Below the pieces are notes generated by a model that was not told the DNA's origin, made no database searches, and was given only the letters and a program-made list of their open reading frames with translations. Positions 13,347-24,318 of a stretch of 64,000 nucleotides of DNA are shown here, in pieces. A program made the position numbers and the translations under genes. The DNA is taken from assembly GCA_928212115.1 (NCBI GenBank), contig CAKMRJ010005745.1:69638860-69702859 (forward strand), read 5' to 3'. The number at the start of each line of letters is the position of its first letter. Position 1 is the first letter of the stretch. The stretch comes from Lactuca virosa (taxonomy: Eukaryota; Streptophyta; Magnoliopsida; Asterales; Asteraceae).

Positions 13347-14632
13347 TGTCACAACCCCAAACTAGAACGGCGGAAACGTTCGGGGGCGGAGGACGTCATG
13401 TAAGTATCACAACACATGCATTATAGTAATCAAAGTACAAACAACCATTTCATTAATAAGTATAAATTTTACATAAGTGTTTAAACATTACATATTCAAA
13501 CAACAAAGTAGATACGATAGAAGACAAAAGACGTAACACGGTACTAGGCTGTCTTCTCAAAAGCTCTGGAAGTGTACCTGTCTACTGGATTCCTGAGAAT
13601 ACAAGTTATTTTGAAAGAGTATATCAACATTTAAGCTTGTGAGTTCATAAGTATTTTAGTTATATAAAGTACACTCTAAGTTTTTGGAAAAGTTTACCGG
13701 TTCCTCTAGAAAATCTTATATTTTCTGATGTGATAATATGATAACCACAATAGTTCATTCTACAATTACTTAGTTCATACTAGTTATAAGAAAATGACTG
13801 ATCACGTTCCAGAAAATCCTATATTTTTTTCTTTACAACTGATAAGTAGTTTTAATTCCATAAAACCGTTCCATTTATGTATTATTGTACTTATAATAAG
13901 GTTTAACATAATTTTAACTATCCATAAAAAATTATGAGAAGAATGTTTTCCGTTTTGATGGTGAAAAGTGGTTTTAAATCCCCATAAAACCGTTCTGTAA
14001 AGTAGTTTTAAATCCCCATAAAACCGTTCCGTAATGTAGTTTTAAATCCCCATAAAACCGTTCCGTTTTGTTTATAGAAAGTGATTACTACAGTAGTATT
14101 TCTTAAATAGAATAAACTACTGGTGAATAACTACCCTAATATTAACCTGGTTAATTAGGGTTTAAAATGTGATAAAGTTGTAACCATGCTGGACTAGAAT
14201 GAACACGACGACCTACTGGTGTCGAAACTGAATATGTGACATTTGTTACCCCCATGGCTGGTCTGCCAGACTGTAGCTAGCAGTCGGCATGTGGGATTGT
14301 CAGTCTCGTATAAATCTATACACACAATGCCCGCTCTCCCTCCAGGAGACTCTGGTTACACGAATGTAACATAACAAGTATTGCTATGTCCTGAATATGT
14401 ACCATCACATTTTAGTTTGAGTAAAGATCGAATTATATCCTTTTCTTGAAAAAGTAGTTTAAACCTTGTATACTTATTTAGAAAATAGATTTCTCGTTTG
14501 TTTCATAAATTATACCTGTTATAATTTGTACGTTCTATCTGATTAGCATTATTTATCCTGAAAGTACCCCTTTGCTCAGCATGATACAAAGATAATGATA
14601 CCGACTGAAGTAACCTTTTGTATTCCCATATG

Positions 14633-14712
<80 letters not shown>

Positions 14713-16221
14713 CAAGGAAACGAAATTCAGACAAATAACCCCACCTTAAGCCCACATCCAAACAAGGAAAAGGAAATAATGCAACTCATTAGTCCTAAGC
14801 CCTTTAAGTCTTATTTATATACTTATACATATATAAACATGATTTTGACAATTATAAGTTAAAAGAGTTATAAATACATTTTAAAGAGTTTAATGGTATC
14901 TTAAAAGAGTTTATGTGGTTTTAAAAAGAGTTCACATGACTTAAAGTCATTATGGAAGTATTTGGTAATCCTTAAAAGCATAACGAAATCTTTTATGTGA
15001 ATGATATCACATGCAATGATTAACACAAATAAATTGTGTTCAACTTGTATTCCCCCCTAAAAAGCATTTAAAATCATTTAAAAGATATATTATAGGGGTA
15101 TGAACTCACATGATAAGTGGTTATTCGGGTAGTGTTTCGTTTCTATAAATGATCTTTCTCGAAGAAACCGCGAGTTTTTGATGAAAACCGGGCTTTACGC
15201 GGGCAGCACTTCGACTGGAAAGAGGTTAGTTTCTCGAGAATTTCGGGGCTAGGGCCTTCGTCTGAGCTTGGATATGTCACCGGGGCGTCGGGGTAATATT
15301 GAGAGGTTAAAGAGTTTTAGAAAATAGGAGAGAGGGCCAAATTTTGTAACCAAATCCGGAGGTCTCGAACTCCTTTTGTACTTGGCTGAACCCTCGGTAC
15401 GCTGGGCGTACCTTAGTACGTTGCACGTTCGCTGTTGCGTGTCTTCAGACGTGTCAATCTGCGCGTAATACGTGTTGCATGCGAAGGAAGGAGCAACGTG
15501 GACGATCCGAGGCCTTGTATCCGAGTACGCTGGGCGTACTCTTGTACGCGGGGCATACTTGAATTTTCCAAACTTCAAAAATTCATATCTTTTGCATATG
15601 AGCTCCGTTTTTGACGTCCTTTATATCCACGCGTAGGTGAGATCAAGCTCTACAACTTTCGTTTAGACTCCGTCGGCTAATTTTGATTTATTTTTAAAGT
15701 TATATTTTTAACAGGCCGGGACCGGAAAAGTCCGTTAAAAATTCATAACTTCTTCATCCGACGTCCGTTTTCGTCTCTGTTTTTACCGTTGGACTACTAT
15801 TGACGAGATCTTCAATTCTCGTTTAGGTTGTGTTGGCTAAAACTCACCCGATCTTTATTTCGAGTTTTTAGCTATCTACTGCTAAACCGAAATTTAGAAA
15901 AATCATAACTTCCTCATACGAAGTCAGATTTGGACGTTATTTTTATGTAAACTCTCGGTTTAATGTATTTTACGACTTTCATTTAGATTGTTAAAGCTAA
16001 AAAGCGTTCTATCAAAAACTCAGTTTTCATGATACATAATGTTGTGCCTGTTCCAATGCGGAACTTCGATGGGTAATAACTTCTTTGTTATAACTCGGAT
16101 TTCGGCTTTCTTTATATTTTTGGAAACCTTGTGACATATACTACAACTTAGATAAGGTTATTTATTCTAAATAATCCTTTATCAAAAAATCATGTTTGAC
16201 GTGAAATAATGGGTTGTTACA
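13347..16221 (-). repeat. Long LTR of Gypsy G3
   Basis: 2875 bp, TGTCACAACCCC to GGGTTGTTACA on the plus strand. It shares several blocks with LTRs S (32451-34934) and G2 (ending 61777): GGGATTGTCAGTC with CTCCCTCCAGGAGACT (about 14290-14355), the CCAAACAAGGAA block (about 14757), GGGGTATGAACTCAC (about 15095) and a small hairpin at 14507-14527. It contains a (TA)n tract (about 14636-14707), three GTACGC-NNN-GYRTAC motifs (15397-15558) and four degenerate repeats of about 160 bp (15577-16200). Confidence 0.8.
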
Positions 16222-16800
16222 TTATCCCCCCGTTAGAGGGAATTTCGTCCCGAAATTATTTCTAAAGTGGTACTCATGGACTATGGAAAAGATGTGGATA
16301 TTTTTGTTTCATCTAATCTTCCCGTTCCCAAGTGAATTCAGGTCCCCCGTTTGCAATCCAGCGAACCTTCACTATCGGGATAAGGCTTTGCTTGGTTCTT
16401 TTGATTTCTCTATCCATGATTTCTATTGGTTCTTCTACAAAGTGTAGAGTTTTATTTAATAGCCGACACAACCTAAACGAGAATTTAGAAAAATCATAAC
16501 TTCCTCATACGAAGTCAGATTTGGACGTTATTTTTATGTAAACTCTCGGTTTAATGTATTTTACGACTTTCATTTAGATTGTTAAGGCTAAAAAGCGTTC
16601 TATCAAAAACTAAGTTTTCATGACACATAATGTCGTGCCGGTTCCAACGCGGAACTTCGATGGGTCATGACTTCTTTGTTATAACTCGGATTTCGGCGTT
16701 CTTTATATTTTTGGAAACCTTGTGACATATACTACAACTTAGATAAGGTTATTTATTCTAAATAATCCTTTATCAAAAAGTCATGTTTGACGTGAAATGC
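13347..16800 (-). mobile_element. Gypsy fragment G3
   Basis: Inserted in the extra ORF of A. It consists of one whole LTR (13347-16221), about 230 bp of internal sequence beginning with a polypurine tract on the minus strand (ACGGGGGGAT just before the LTR), and a second partial LTR stretch (about 16453-16797) matching 15860-16207. The second copy lacks the last 14 bp. No protein domain remains and no target duplication is visible, so it is a deletion derivative. A short inverted piece of the LTR (about 16460-16485) sits at the internal junction. Confidence 0.7.
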
Positions 16801-17110
16801 TCTCAGGGTCAACCAGGTCACGACCCTAAGGAAGCCCTACGAGGTTACAAAACCTCGACTTGGTGATTTGGGTTTTCTGATTGAAGATCTCGAACGTAAT
16901 TAACTTCTTTCCCTTTTGAAAACTTGCTGTGGAATAAGATTTTGATAAAAGAACCATGGGAACAATCTCTGATTTGGTGAGAGCGATAACCAGTGGAGAA
17001 TACCTCAGGTACTCCATGATCGGCTGAAGGAAACCGTCGTATTTTGCTGGGTCAAGGTCTAGAATAAGGTTTTGGTTTACCTTAAGGTTGAGGATCGATG
17101 ATTGTGCCAT
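16801..17110 (-). pseudogene. Extra ORF of Copia A, N-terminal segment
   Basis: Begins with the ATG at 17110-17108 (MAQSSILNLKVN). The next 95 codons match the start of the B copy (ATG at 21532): both have a region of about 70 residues with STASF/STASYI and end in a NLVGLP / KILEIP segment. A stop follows NLVGLP and the reading is cut by G3; the protein resumes at 13346. Start choice rests on the conserved position of the ATG relative to an upstream TATA box in both copies. Confidence 0.75.
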
Positions 17111-17371
17111 CTATTCTGCAACTGAGGGAGTCTCTGAAGAAGCAACCATGGAAGCTCGAGGAAGGAGATGATGAACAATAGAGGGTATAATTGCCGGAGG
17201 ATTTTGATTGCTTTTTGAAAGTGGTAAGTAATTATAAAATCTACAAAATCCTTATATACCGTATAGTAGGTGAGAGAAAATCGGCAATTGGTTGCATCGA
17301 TTACTGAAAAGCCGCCTAAAAAGGCGTGAAATACAGCTGTGACGTGCGTCAGGAGGCATCAAATCAGCGTC
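17111..17371 (-). promoter_or_regulatory. Putative internal promoter of extra ORF A
   Basis: About 260 bp of A between the extra-ORF ATG and the insertion point of B. On the minus strand GGTATATAAGG lies at 17250-17260, about 145 bp before the ATG. The B copy has CATATAAAAGG at nearly the same place. Position and match suggest a Pol II core promoter, but this is unproven. Confidence 0.45.
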
Positions 17372-17666
17372 TGTAGTAGTTTGATTTAACGATTAATCAA
17401 ACGATATCAAAATTGACAAGAATTAAGAACACCGAGAGTAAATAAGATCTGGTTTCAATTCATATATGCTTTCAGGATACAGAGAGAGTTTAGACAGAAT
17501 CGTGGAAAAGTTCTTTCTAGTCTAACTATCATTCCCTATTTATAGGAAACAGAAAGCAAACAAAAAATACAAAGGACTTCGACATCACAGATTCGAAACT
17601 AACATTGCCTTTGTAAATAACATTACAAAACTTTCGACACCTTACAACTAAACTTCGACCCTTACA
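17372..17666 (-). repeat. 3' LTR of Copia B
   Basis: About 295 bp. The right end is firm: ...CGACCCTTACA followed by the plus-strand complement of a polypurine tract (ACAAAGGGGGAGAT on the minus strand, 17667-17680). The left end, TGTAGTAGTTTG at 17372, is chosen for its TG and for a length like the 302-bp LTR of A. It contains CCTATAAATAGG (minus strand) at about 17539-17548. No second copy is present in the window. Confidence 0.65.
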
Positions 17667-17765
17667 ATCTCCCCCTTTGTAAGCAGTGTCGAAATCAAGT
17701 TATCAAAACTTGAGCAGCCAAATGTAATGTTCTTCGAATCTCCACATACCAGTTCATGACCTTCT

Positions 17766-20700
17766 TCAACTCTGCCTTATCCCCTTCATTGTTCTTCTTA
17801 CATTCATACACACAATTAAGTTTATATAGTGAGCAGTTGTGTATCTTTCAACATCACTTGATTGAAATAAGAACTTTTTTTGTTTTCCCTTCTTACTTTT
17901 TCCCAGGAAAACAACTCCAAAAGGCTTCAGACATATTTCACCATCAACATACTGCTTCAAATCAGCTTGACTCTTCAACACTGATTGAGGAATTCTGATC
18001 TCCTTTCCCATTGACAGTGCTAATTCAACATCAGTCAATTCTAGACAATCATAGTAATTGTCTATAAAAAGTTTTATATGGCCCAATCCCAGATGTAACA
18101 CTTCTTTACTTGTTCCTTGGAGTTTCGAAGCATCCATGTCTTTGAGTATGTTTGCAACTTGAATAAGATCATTCAAGTTCATTAAGGGAAAATCAGCAAT
18201 CAAAAAGTCAAGAGCAACATTGTTTTCCCTCACAACATGGTATCGAAAATTTTGAAGCATATTTTCGAATCGCACATCCTTTGTTATGCTTATCACTCGA
18301 ACAATCTTCAGAAGTGACCATACCTCCTCCTGATCTTTTCCCAACACAGCATGAAATCTCAGCTTCATATGGATAAAATCATCTTTATCCTTGAATTGAT
18401 CAACAATCTTGTACTGAGCAGTAAGAAACATCATTTCATTGATTGAAAAATCAAGATGATTCATATCAGAGTTCTCGATAGAATAACTTTTCCTTGGCTT
18501 CTTCTCGAACTCATGGATCTCATGACAAGCAACTCTGGCTTCAATATTCTCATAGCTGTGTAACTTCTTTGGATCACCTTTGTCCATTGTGGGAGGATCA
18601 TTTTTACGAAGCATCAAAATACTCTGAATTTGACGCTGCTTCTCTATTTCCGCTTCAATTTCAGCTTTTCTTTCTTCCTTAGACTTTTCTATAACAACCC
18701 CTTTTCCTTTCCCTTTATCTGTTTCTTTTGTTTGGGTTTCGAAGAACTCCCTTCACCAGTAGACCCAATTACAATGCCTTTATCAATTGGCCTTGTAGTA
18801 ACTGTAGTTGCCATCACCGGTTTAGCCTTCAAAAATATTGGTTTTGTTGTAGGAACTTGGGTTTTGAAAACTTTTCCAACAACCTTTGTTTCTTCATTCG
18901 TTTTCCCAGAAACATATTCTCCTTTACCAACAACTTTCTGTTCTCCCCCTTGCACCCCTGTGGCAACAGGCGGGGCATTCGTTGGTAAGAGATTGATAAA
19001 CTGAGACAAAGGAGCCAACACGTTTTGAATTGCAGTCTCGAAAGAACGAAACTTCTGATTTAAAAAATCAGGAGTTAAGAGAGATGATGAGCCAGACTTC
19101 GAAATAAGCTCCTTCAATTCTACAAGCATGGTATTAAGTTTCCCAAAACTGGTATAATCAGCAGTTGCCTTCTCATCAAACTTGGGAACAAAATGTTGAT
19201 GCGTTTGGACAAACGTAGTAACACCAACTTCAATAATATCAACTTTCTTAAGAATAGAAGAATACTTTTTATCCAACTCACTGAGCTCTGTAGACACACT
19301 CACTTTCATATCTTCAAGCTTTTGATTCACATTTTCATGAACTATTTTTACATCTTGCTCAAAAAGAACATGACGTTCCTTGGCAACACGTTTCAAATCC
19401 GTGAGCTCCTCATTAAAAGTCGAAGACATAGACTTCACTCTTAACTCATTATTTTGATCCATAACATCAAGCTTGTCTTGAAGTCGAGATTCCGAATCTT
19501 GTATCAACACATTCAATTTATTCAGAAGACGAAGCTCTTGTGCTTTGACCATAACATCTACTTCAATTCCAGAAATAGAATTACTACCCCCTGCATCTAC
19601 TTGTGATTGCAACAAAGAGTTAAGCTTTCTGTTGAGAATCTTGAACTATTCCCCTGACATAAGCATATGGTCTGGAATGTTTTCTTTGTCAGAATCAAAT
19701 TCTAAATCAGCAAATGATCCTCCAAACCCTCCATCATCAGTATCATCATCATTCATTGGTTTGGGTGGGTCAGTAGATTGAGACGAAAATAGAGAAGTAA
19801 TGGGTTGATTCATGACTAAATGAAAAGTAGGTGAATGTGTGGTTGTAGAAACAGTGGTGACAAAAGGTGGTAAAGAAGTATTGGTAGTGATGACCGAGGT
19901 TTCAAAAATACCTTGAGTAGAAACTGGATTTTCGTTGATCGAGACTTCTTGACCCATATTGACATTTACATCCGTATTAGATACATGTGTAAAAATGCCT
20001 GAGGTTCGAACCTCCTCATAATATGATTTGGTTAACGAAACCTCGGGTGTTGAGACCAAAATTTGCTCAGGAGTTGATACTTTTATAGATTCACCAAGAA
20101 TAGTAGATGTGGCCACTAGATAAGTTTTCACAGAGCTACTTGAAATTCCTATCTCCTTGGTATTCGATTTGACAAGAGTTTTCTTCTTAGATGAAACATC
20201 ACCCATTGGTGTTTCAGGAACTGCTTCCTCATCCATCGAATCTTCCTGAAGAATCAACTTTATCTTCTTACTCTTCTTTGAAATGTGCTTAGCAAAATCC
20301 TCAGCCATTCGCTTCTTTGAAGATGGAGAAACAGGAACATGAACTTCACGAATAACAAGACCTTACCGTGTAACATGTGGCTTTCAAACCAATGAAGGAG
20401 AAAAGCTAGAAGATCTTTCAGGAGAAATTCGTGATCTATGAGCTTTATTTTTGAGACGCTTGATTACACCAGTTTTCGAAGGAATGATTTCCTTTGAAGG
20501 TGTAGTAGTTTCAGGCTCAACACTTTTCTATGACTTTTTCAAAACATTAATCACAACTCCAGCCTTCTTCTTGGGTGATTGATCAACTTTTTCATCAGGA
20601 ACATCAGCAACTGTCTTTTGTTTTCGAGAGTTCTTCGAAGAACCTTCATAACGTTTTGCCAACAAAACACCAGTTCCATCATTTGTGTTTATAGTAAGCA

Positions 20701-21532
20701 AATAAGCCTCCAACGCTGGATTCGAAGGATCAACCTTCTTGAGCATCCCATCAGGAATCCTAGCAATTGTAAGAAAGATACTCACATCATCTTGAATCGT
20801 CTTTGGATGATGATACTTCACAAATTCTGCTTTAGGCTCATCATCAGGCACCAAAATAACTTCCTTTTCATAAGCGCATCGAATAATTAAACTCCAATAC
20901 CTTGCACATGAAACCCCATCTACTACATTTGTTTTTTCAACACTCTTCAAAAATTCTTTCCATATCTGAGTGGCATAGTCAACATGTAGATCATAGTAAA
21001 TGCCTGCAACCATAGCATACACCTCCATTCGTCATTTTCCTAAACCAACACTTCGACCTGTGAGGCATCGAAGGTAAATCCCAAAAAGAAAATTCCATAT
21101 ACTGGGAAGACTGGACTTCTTGAACTCACTGATCTTTGAGAGATTAGGTTGATAACCCATCTCATTGAACATGTGTAACACCTGTTCATTAGTGACTTTG
21201 TAGAAAGGTGGAGAATTAGGGATTTCAAGGATCTTGGCAAACAACTTCTTGGTAAGACGAAACTTCTTATCATTGATCAAATTGAAGGTCACATTATCCA
21301 TCGTCTTGATGTATGAAGCAGTAGAACCAGCCATGGACAACCAGGACATTGGTACTTCAAATGAACTGAACATCGCAGTCGATAAAACGAAATCTTTCAA
21401 AGCAACGATAAGCATCTTGAGTTCTTCAGGTTACACAGTAACATCACCATCCACTTGATAATTGGTACTTTGGATCTTCATGATGGGTTGAGAAGATGCG
21501 TCGTCAGTAGTGTTGGATTGAAGAGCAGCCAT
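17766..21532 (-). pseudogene. Extra ORF of Copia B (about 1250 codons, few breaks)
   Basis: Best-preserved copy of the extra protein. The ATG at 21532-21530 (MAALQSNTTDD) is followed by one frame down to about 18690, broken only by a handful of stops (21433-21431, 21034-21032, near 20528, in the 20310-20520 stretch and near 19646). A frameshift near 18690 brings in the last 300 codons. Layout: N-terminal globular domain (MFNEMGYQP, PSIWNFLF, YYDLHVDYATQIWKEF, SCARYWSLIIRCA), a Ser/Thr-rich linker with Lys-rich patches, FGGSFADLEFDSDKENIP, a long coiled coil (about 19615-19200), a Pro/Lys linker, and a helical segment KEERKAEIEAEIEKQRQ. The C-terminal domain has VWSLLKIVRVISI and FLIADFPLMN. 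No known catalytic motif is visible. Confidence 0.75.
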
Positions 21533-21700
21533 GATTAGGGTTTGCTTGAAAGTGTTGAAGAACAGAGAGATAAAGAGAGCATAAATCTTCTTTGAGTATG
21601 TTTGAAACGCGTAAAGTTGGAATGAATACCCAATTGCCCCTTTTATATGTATCCCTATTTTGAATTTCAAATGGTTACCATCAATAAGCATACCATGTGT
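21533..21700 (-). promoter_or_regulatory. Putative internal promoter of extra ORF B
   Basis: On the minus strand ACATATAAAAGGGGCAATT (about 21636-21650) lies roughly 110 bp before the extra-ORF ATG. It resembles a strong plant TATA box and corresponds to GGTATATAAGG ahead of the A copy. It is far from either LTR, so it would drive a separate transcript if active. Confidence 0.45.
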
Positions 21701-23400
21701 CCCTTGAAAATCGCACCACTAGTCGTCATACACGCCATGTTAGAAAAAGTGATTAGAACAGTTTCCGAAAAACGCGCACTGTTACCAAACCGTCACTTCA
21801 AAAGTCTTTTCGTCTGTACTGTTGGATATGAACAAAACCTTTGGAATGTAGGTAGGGCTCTTTCACTATTGGGTTTGAAAACGAAGTCATGTGCCAGACT
21901 TTCGAAATCATCATCCTGAGTTGGTAATACTCAGAACATCAAGGATTTCGTGAGTGCAGCGTGCCAAAGAAAAAGATATGAAGCAAAGTAAAAAAAGTAT
22001 GGATCTGTGATGTCAAAAATATAATTTTGACATAAAAACGGATAAATCCCGGGCAAAGATTGCTTCGCTAATCATCAAGAGAGATTATCAACAACTTGTT
22101 TGGTTTCCCATGAATTACAGTCAAATACTTATTGAGAAGTATCGAAGGGCTTCTTATAATATGGCTTCAAGGGTGGTTTAAAATTTCGTTACAAAGCACA
22201 CTCAACATAAGTATGACAAGTTGTAAACGAAACTATCTGTTTGACCAGTGTAGTCAGTGACAAGTAAGCTTTGAATAGTTTATCAAGTAACGAAGGTTGA
22301 GAATGATAATCAAACATAAATCATATTCTTGAAACCAAAATTAGACCTAAATCTTTTTGGGAAACAAATGTCGTGGGTTTCGAACATTTGATCAAGATTA
22401 CTATTCAAGAAAAGAGTATGATTTTGAGTATCAAATATAGGTACTGAAACAAATGTTTCGTCATTCCTGGAACAAATTTCCCCGTCAATTCTTTAAAATG
22501 GTTCAACATTGAGGGTTTCACTTTCATCACGGTCTCATGATGTTAGATCATAAACACAGAATTTTGATATGTCTAGATCCTGATTGGTTTTTACGAGAGA
22601 TCTCTTGGACATATGTCATTGTGTGTGAATGTGTAAGAATTTTGGGATAAAAAAGATTTGCTAAAAGAAACAAGTGTACCTCTGCGTTGATTTGACCTCG
22701 CAGTAAACTATTAACTCATTTGAGAAGAGTAAGGTAGCTCAAGGACTAATGTGAAGATAGCCTGATTGGGAAGAAATTTTCGTGATGAAAACTTCATTAA
22801 GGCTTTGAAAACACATATTGAGTCAAAAGAGGCTTAGGTCAACATGCGGCAGCATGCTTCTAGGGACAACCTAACTAGTGCAAAGTTTTTTGAAAAATGT
22901 ACCTGACCCTAGAATTCCAAGCATGAACCATGGATGATCTTTGCCAAAAGCTGCATTACGAAAATAAAATACAAACACCAAAAACAAGAAAATCTTTTTG
23001 TAGTTTTTGATTTTTCGAAAATTAAAAGACAAAACAAAAGTAAAATCTTTTTGTTCTTTTTGATTTTTCGAAAATCGAAAGACGAAACAAAAATAAAATC
23101 TTTTTGTTCTTTTCGATTTTTCGAAAATTGAAAGACAAAACAAAAATAAAATCTTTTTGTTCTTTTTGAATTTGTCGAAACAAACAACAAAAAAATATTT
23201 TTGGTATTTTAGGATTTTTCGACATGAAAGTGACAAAAAACAATTTTGTACAAAACTCACTAAAATTTGTGATTAAGCGGTGTGTAAATAATGTCGAAAT
23301 CGAAGCGTGTCGAAGCGCTGAACGTGAACAGTAACCTCTGAATGACAAGCTATTTCCTCTGAGCAAACATTCAGCACCTCTGAATCGACACTTTTGCACC
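21701..23400 (-). other. Noncoding spacer of Copia B between RNase H and extra ORF
   Basis: About 1.7 kb without a recognisable protein. It is rich in TCGAA-containing words and includes the 53-bp tandem repeat described separately (22989-23190). Lys/Phe-rich open frames across 22871-23400 are products of that repeat and are not counted as genes. Confidence 0.6.
22989..23190. repeat. 53-bp tandem repeat
   Basis: Three and a half units of 53 bp, each with AAAATCTTTTTGTTCTTTTT followed by GATTTTTCGAAAAT and an AAGACAAAACAAAA tail. The palindrome TTTTTCGAAAA recurs at about 23010, 23063 and 23116. It lies in the B spacer. Confidence 0.85.
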
Positions 23401-23411
23401 TTGTTCTCTTA

Positions 23412-24315
23412 TCATTCTTTCGAAACCAATCCAGGAATTGAATTTCCTTCAATCATTCCTAGACCCCCCAAAATTCTCACGAATGATTTTTCATCCAATG
23501 GCTTTGTGAAAATATCAGCAAGTTGATCAGTGGTTTCCACAAAGTGAACTTCGATATTGCCATCCTCAACATGATCTTTTATAAAGTGATAACGAAGAGC
23601 AATGTGCTTTGTTTTTGAATGTTTCACAGGATTGTGACAAATGCGTATGGCACTTTGTGAATCACAATACAACAAAATTTTCTTCATGTTGATTGCCTAA
23701 TCACGCAGTTGGCTTTGAATCCATATGATTTGTGAAACGCAACCTGCAGCAGCAACATACTCTCCTTCTGCTGTAGAAATCGAAACACATGTTTACTTTT
23801 TCGATTGCCAGCTTACTAACTTCCCATCCACTAGTTGAAATCCGCCACTTGTGCTTTTTCTATCAAGATTGCAACCTCCTAAATCAACATCTGAAAATGC
23901 TTGTATGAAGAATCCATTTTTTGAAGGATACCACAATCCTAACAAAATTGAGCCTTTGAGATATCGAAAAATATTTTTCACTGCTGTTAAATGTGGTTCT
24001 CTGGGATTCGATTGATATCTAGCACAATTAGAAACAGAAAACATAATGTCAGGTCGACTTGCCGTAAGGTAAAGTAACGAACCTATCATGCATCTGTATA
24101 AGGTAAGATCAACAGCTGGTTTATCTAACGAATGAGAGAGCCTTGTTCCAACTGCCATTGGTACTCGTAATTTCGTGCTATTCGTCAACCCAAACTTTTC
24201 AAGAAGATTCTTTGTGTATTTTCTTGATTGAAAAAAATTCCTTCTCTGCTTTGACGAGTATTCAATCCCAGAAAGTTTTTTATTTTTCTCATCATGCTCA
24301 TCTTAAATTGACTTT
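23412..24315 (-). pseudogene. pol: Copia B pol remnant: end of reverse transcriptase and RNase H
   Basis: Starts inside the reverse transcriptase after the catalytic YVDD box (FENLMKSQFKMSMM, IKNFLGLNTRQS), then the connection (GSLLYLTASRPDIMFSV, HLTAVKNIFRYLKG), the RNase H start (FSDVDLGGCNLDRKSTSGG) and end (LLYCDSQSAIRICHNP, DQLADIFTKPLDEKS). Stops interrupt after SWQSKK (about 23793) and before MKKILLYC (about 23690). Upstream pol is deleted and the fragment directly abuts A gag. The first RNase H aspartate motif reads DVD where family members usually have DAD. Confidence 0.85.
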
Positions 24316-24318
24316 TCA

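Larger units (their letters stand above)
17372..24315 (-). mobile_element. Copia element B, 5'-truncated, with 3' extra ORF
   Basis: Relative of A inserted about 260 bp upstream of A's extra ORF. Retained on the minus strand: the last part of reverse transcriptase and RNase H (24315-23412), a 1.9-kb noncoding spacer, the extra ORF (21532-17766), a polypurine tract and the 3' LTR (17666-17372). The 5' LTR, gag and most of pol are missing. At about 24316 its reverse transcriptase abuts the gag of A, so one deletion removing A pol plus the 5' half of B explains both losses. Confidence 0.7.

Noticed and set aside
14503..14761. Open frames with long Tyr-Ile runs (also 59097-59672)
   Set aside because: Translations of (TA)n microsatellites; no start context or domain.
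17372..17666. LTR of B taken as a second LTR of A
   Set aside because: Sequence and ends differ from the A LTR, and it has its own polypurine tract and extra ORF.
22871..23399. Lys/Phe-rich open frames on both strands
   Set aside because: Produced by the 53-bp A/T-rich tandem repeat lacking stops; no family resemblance.
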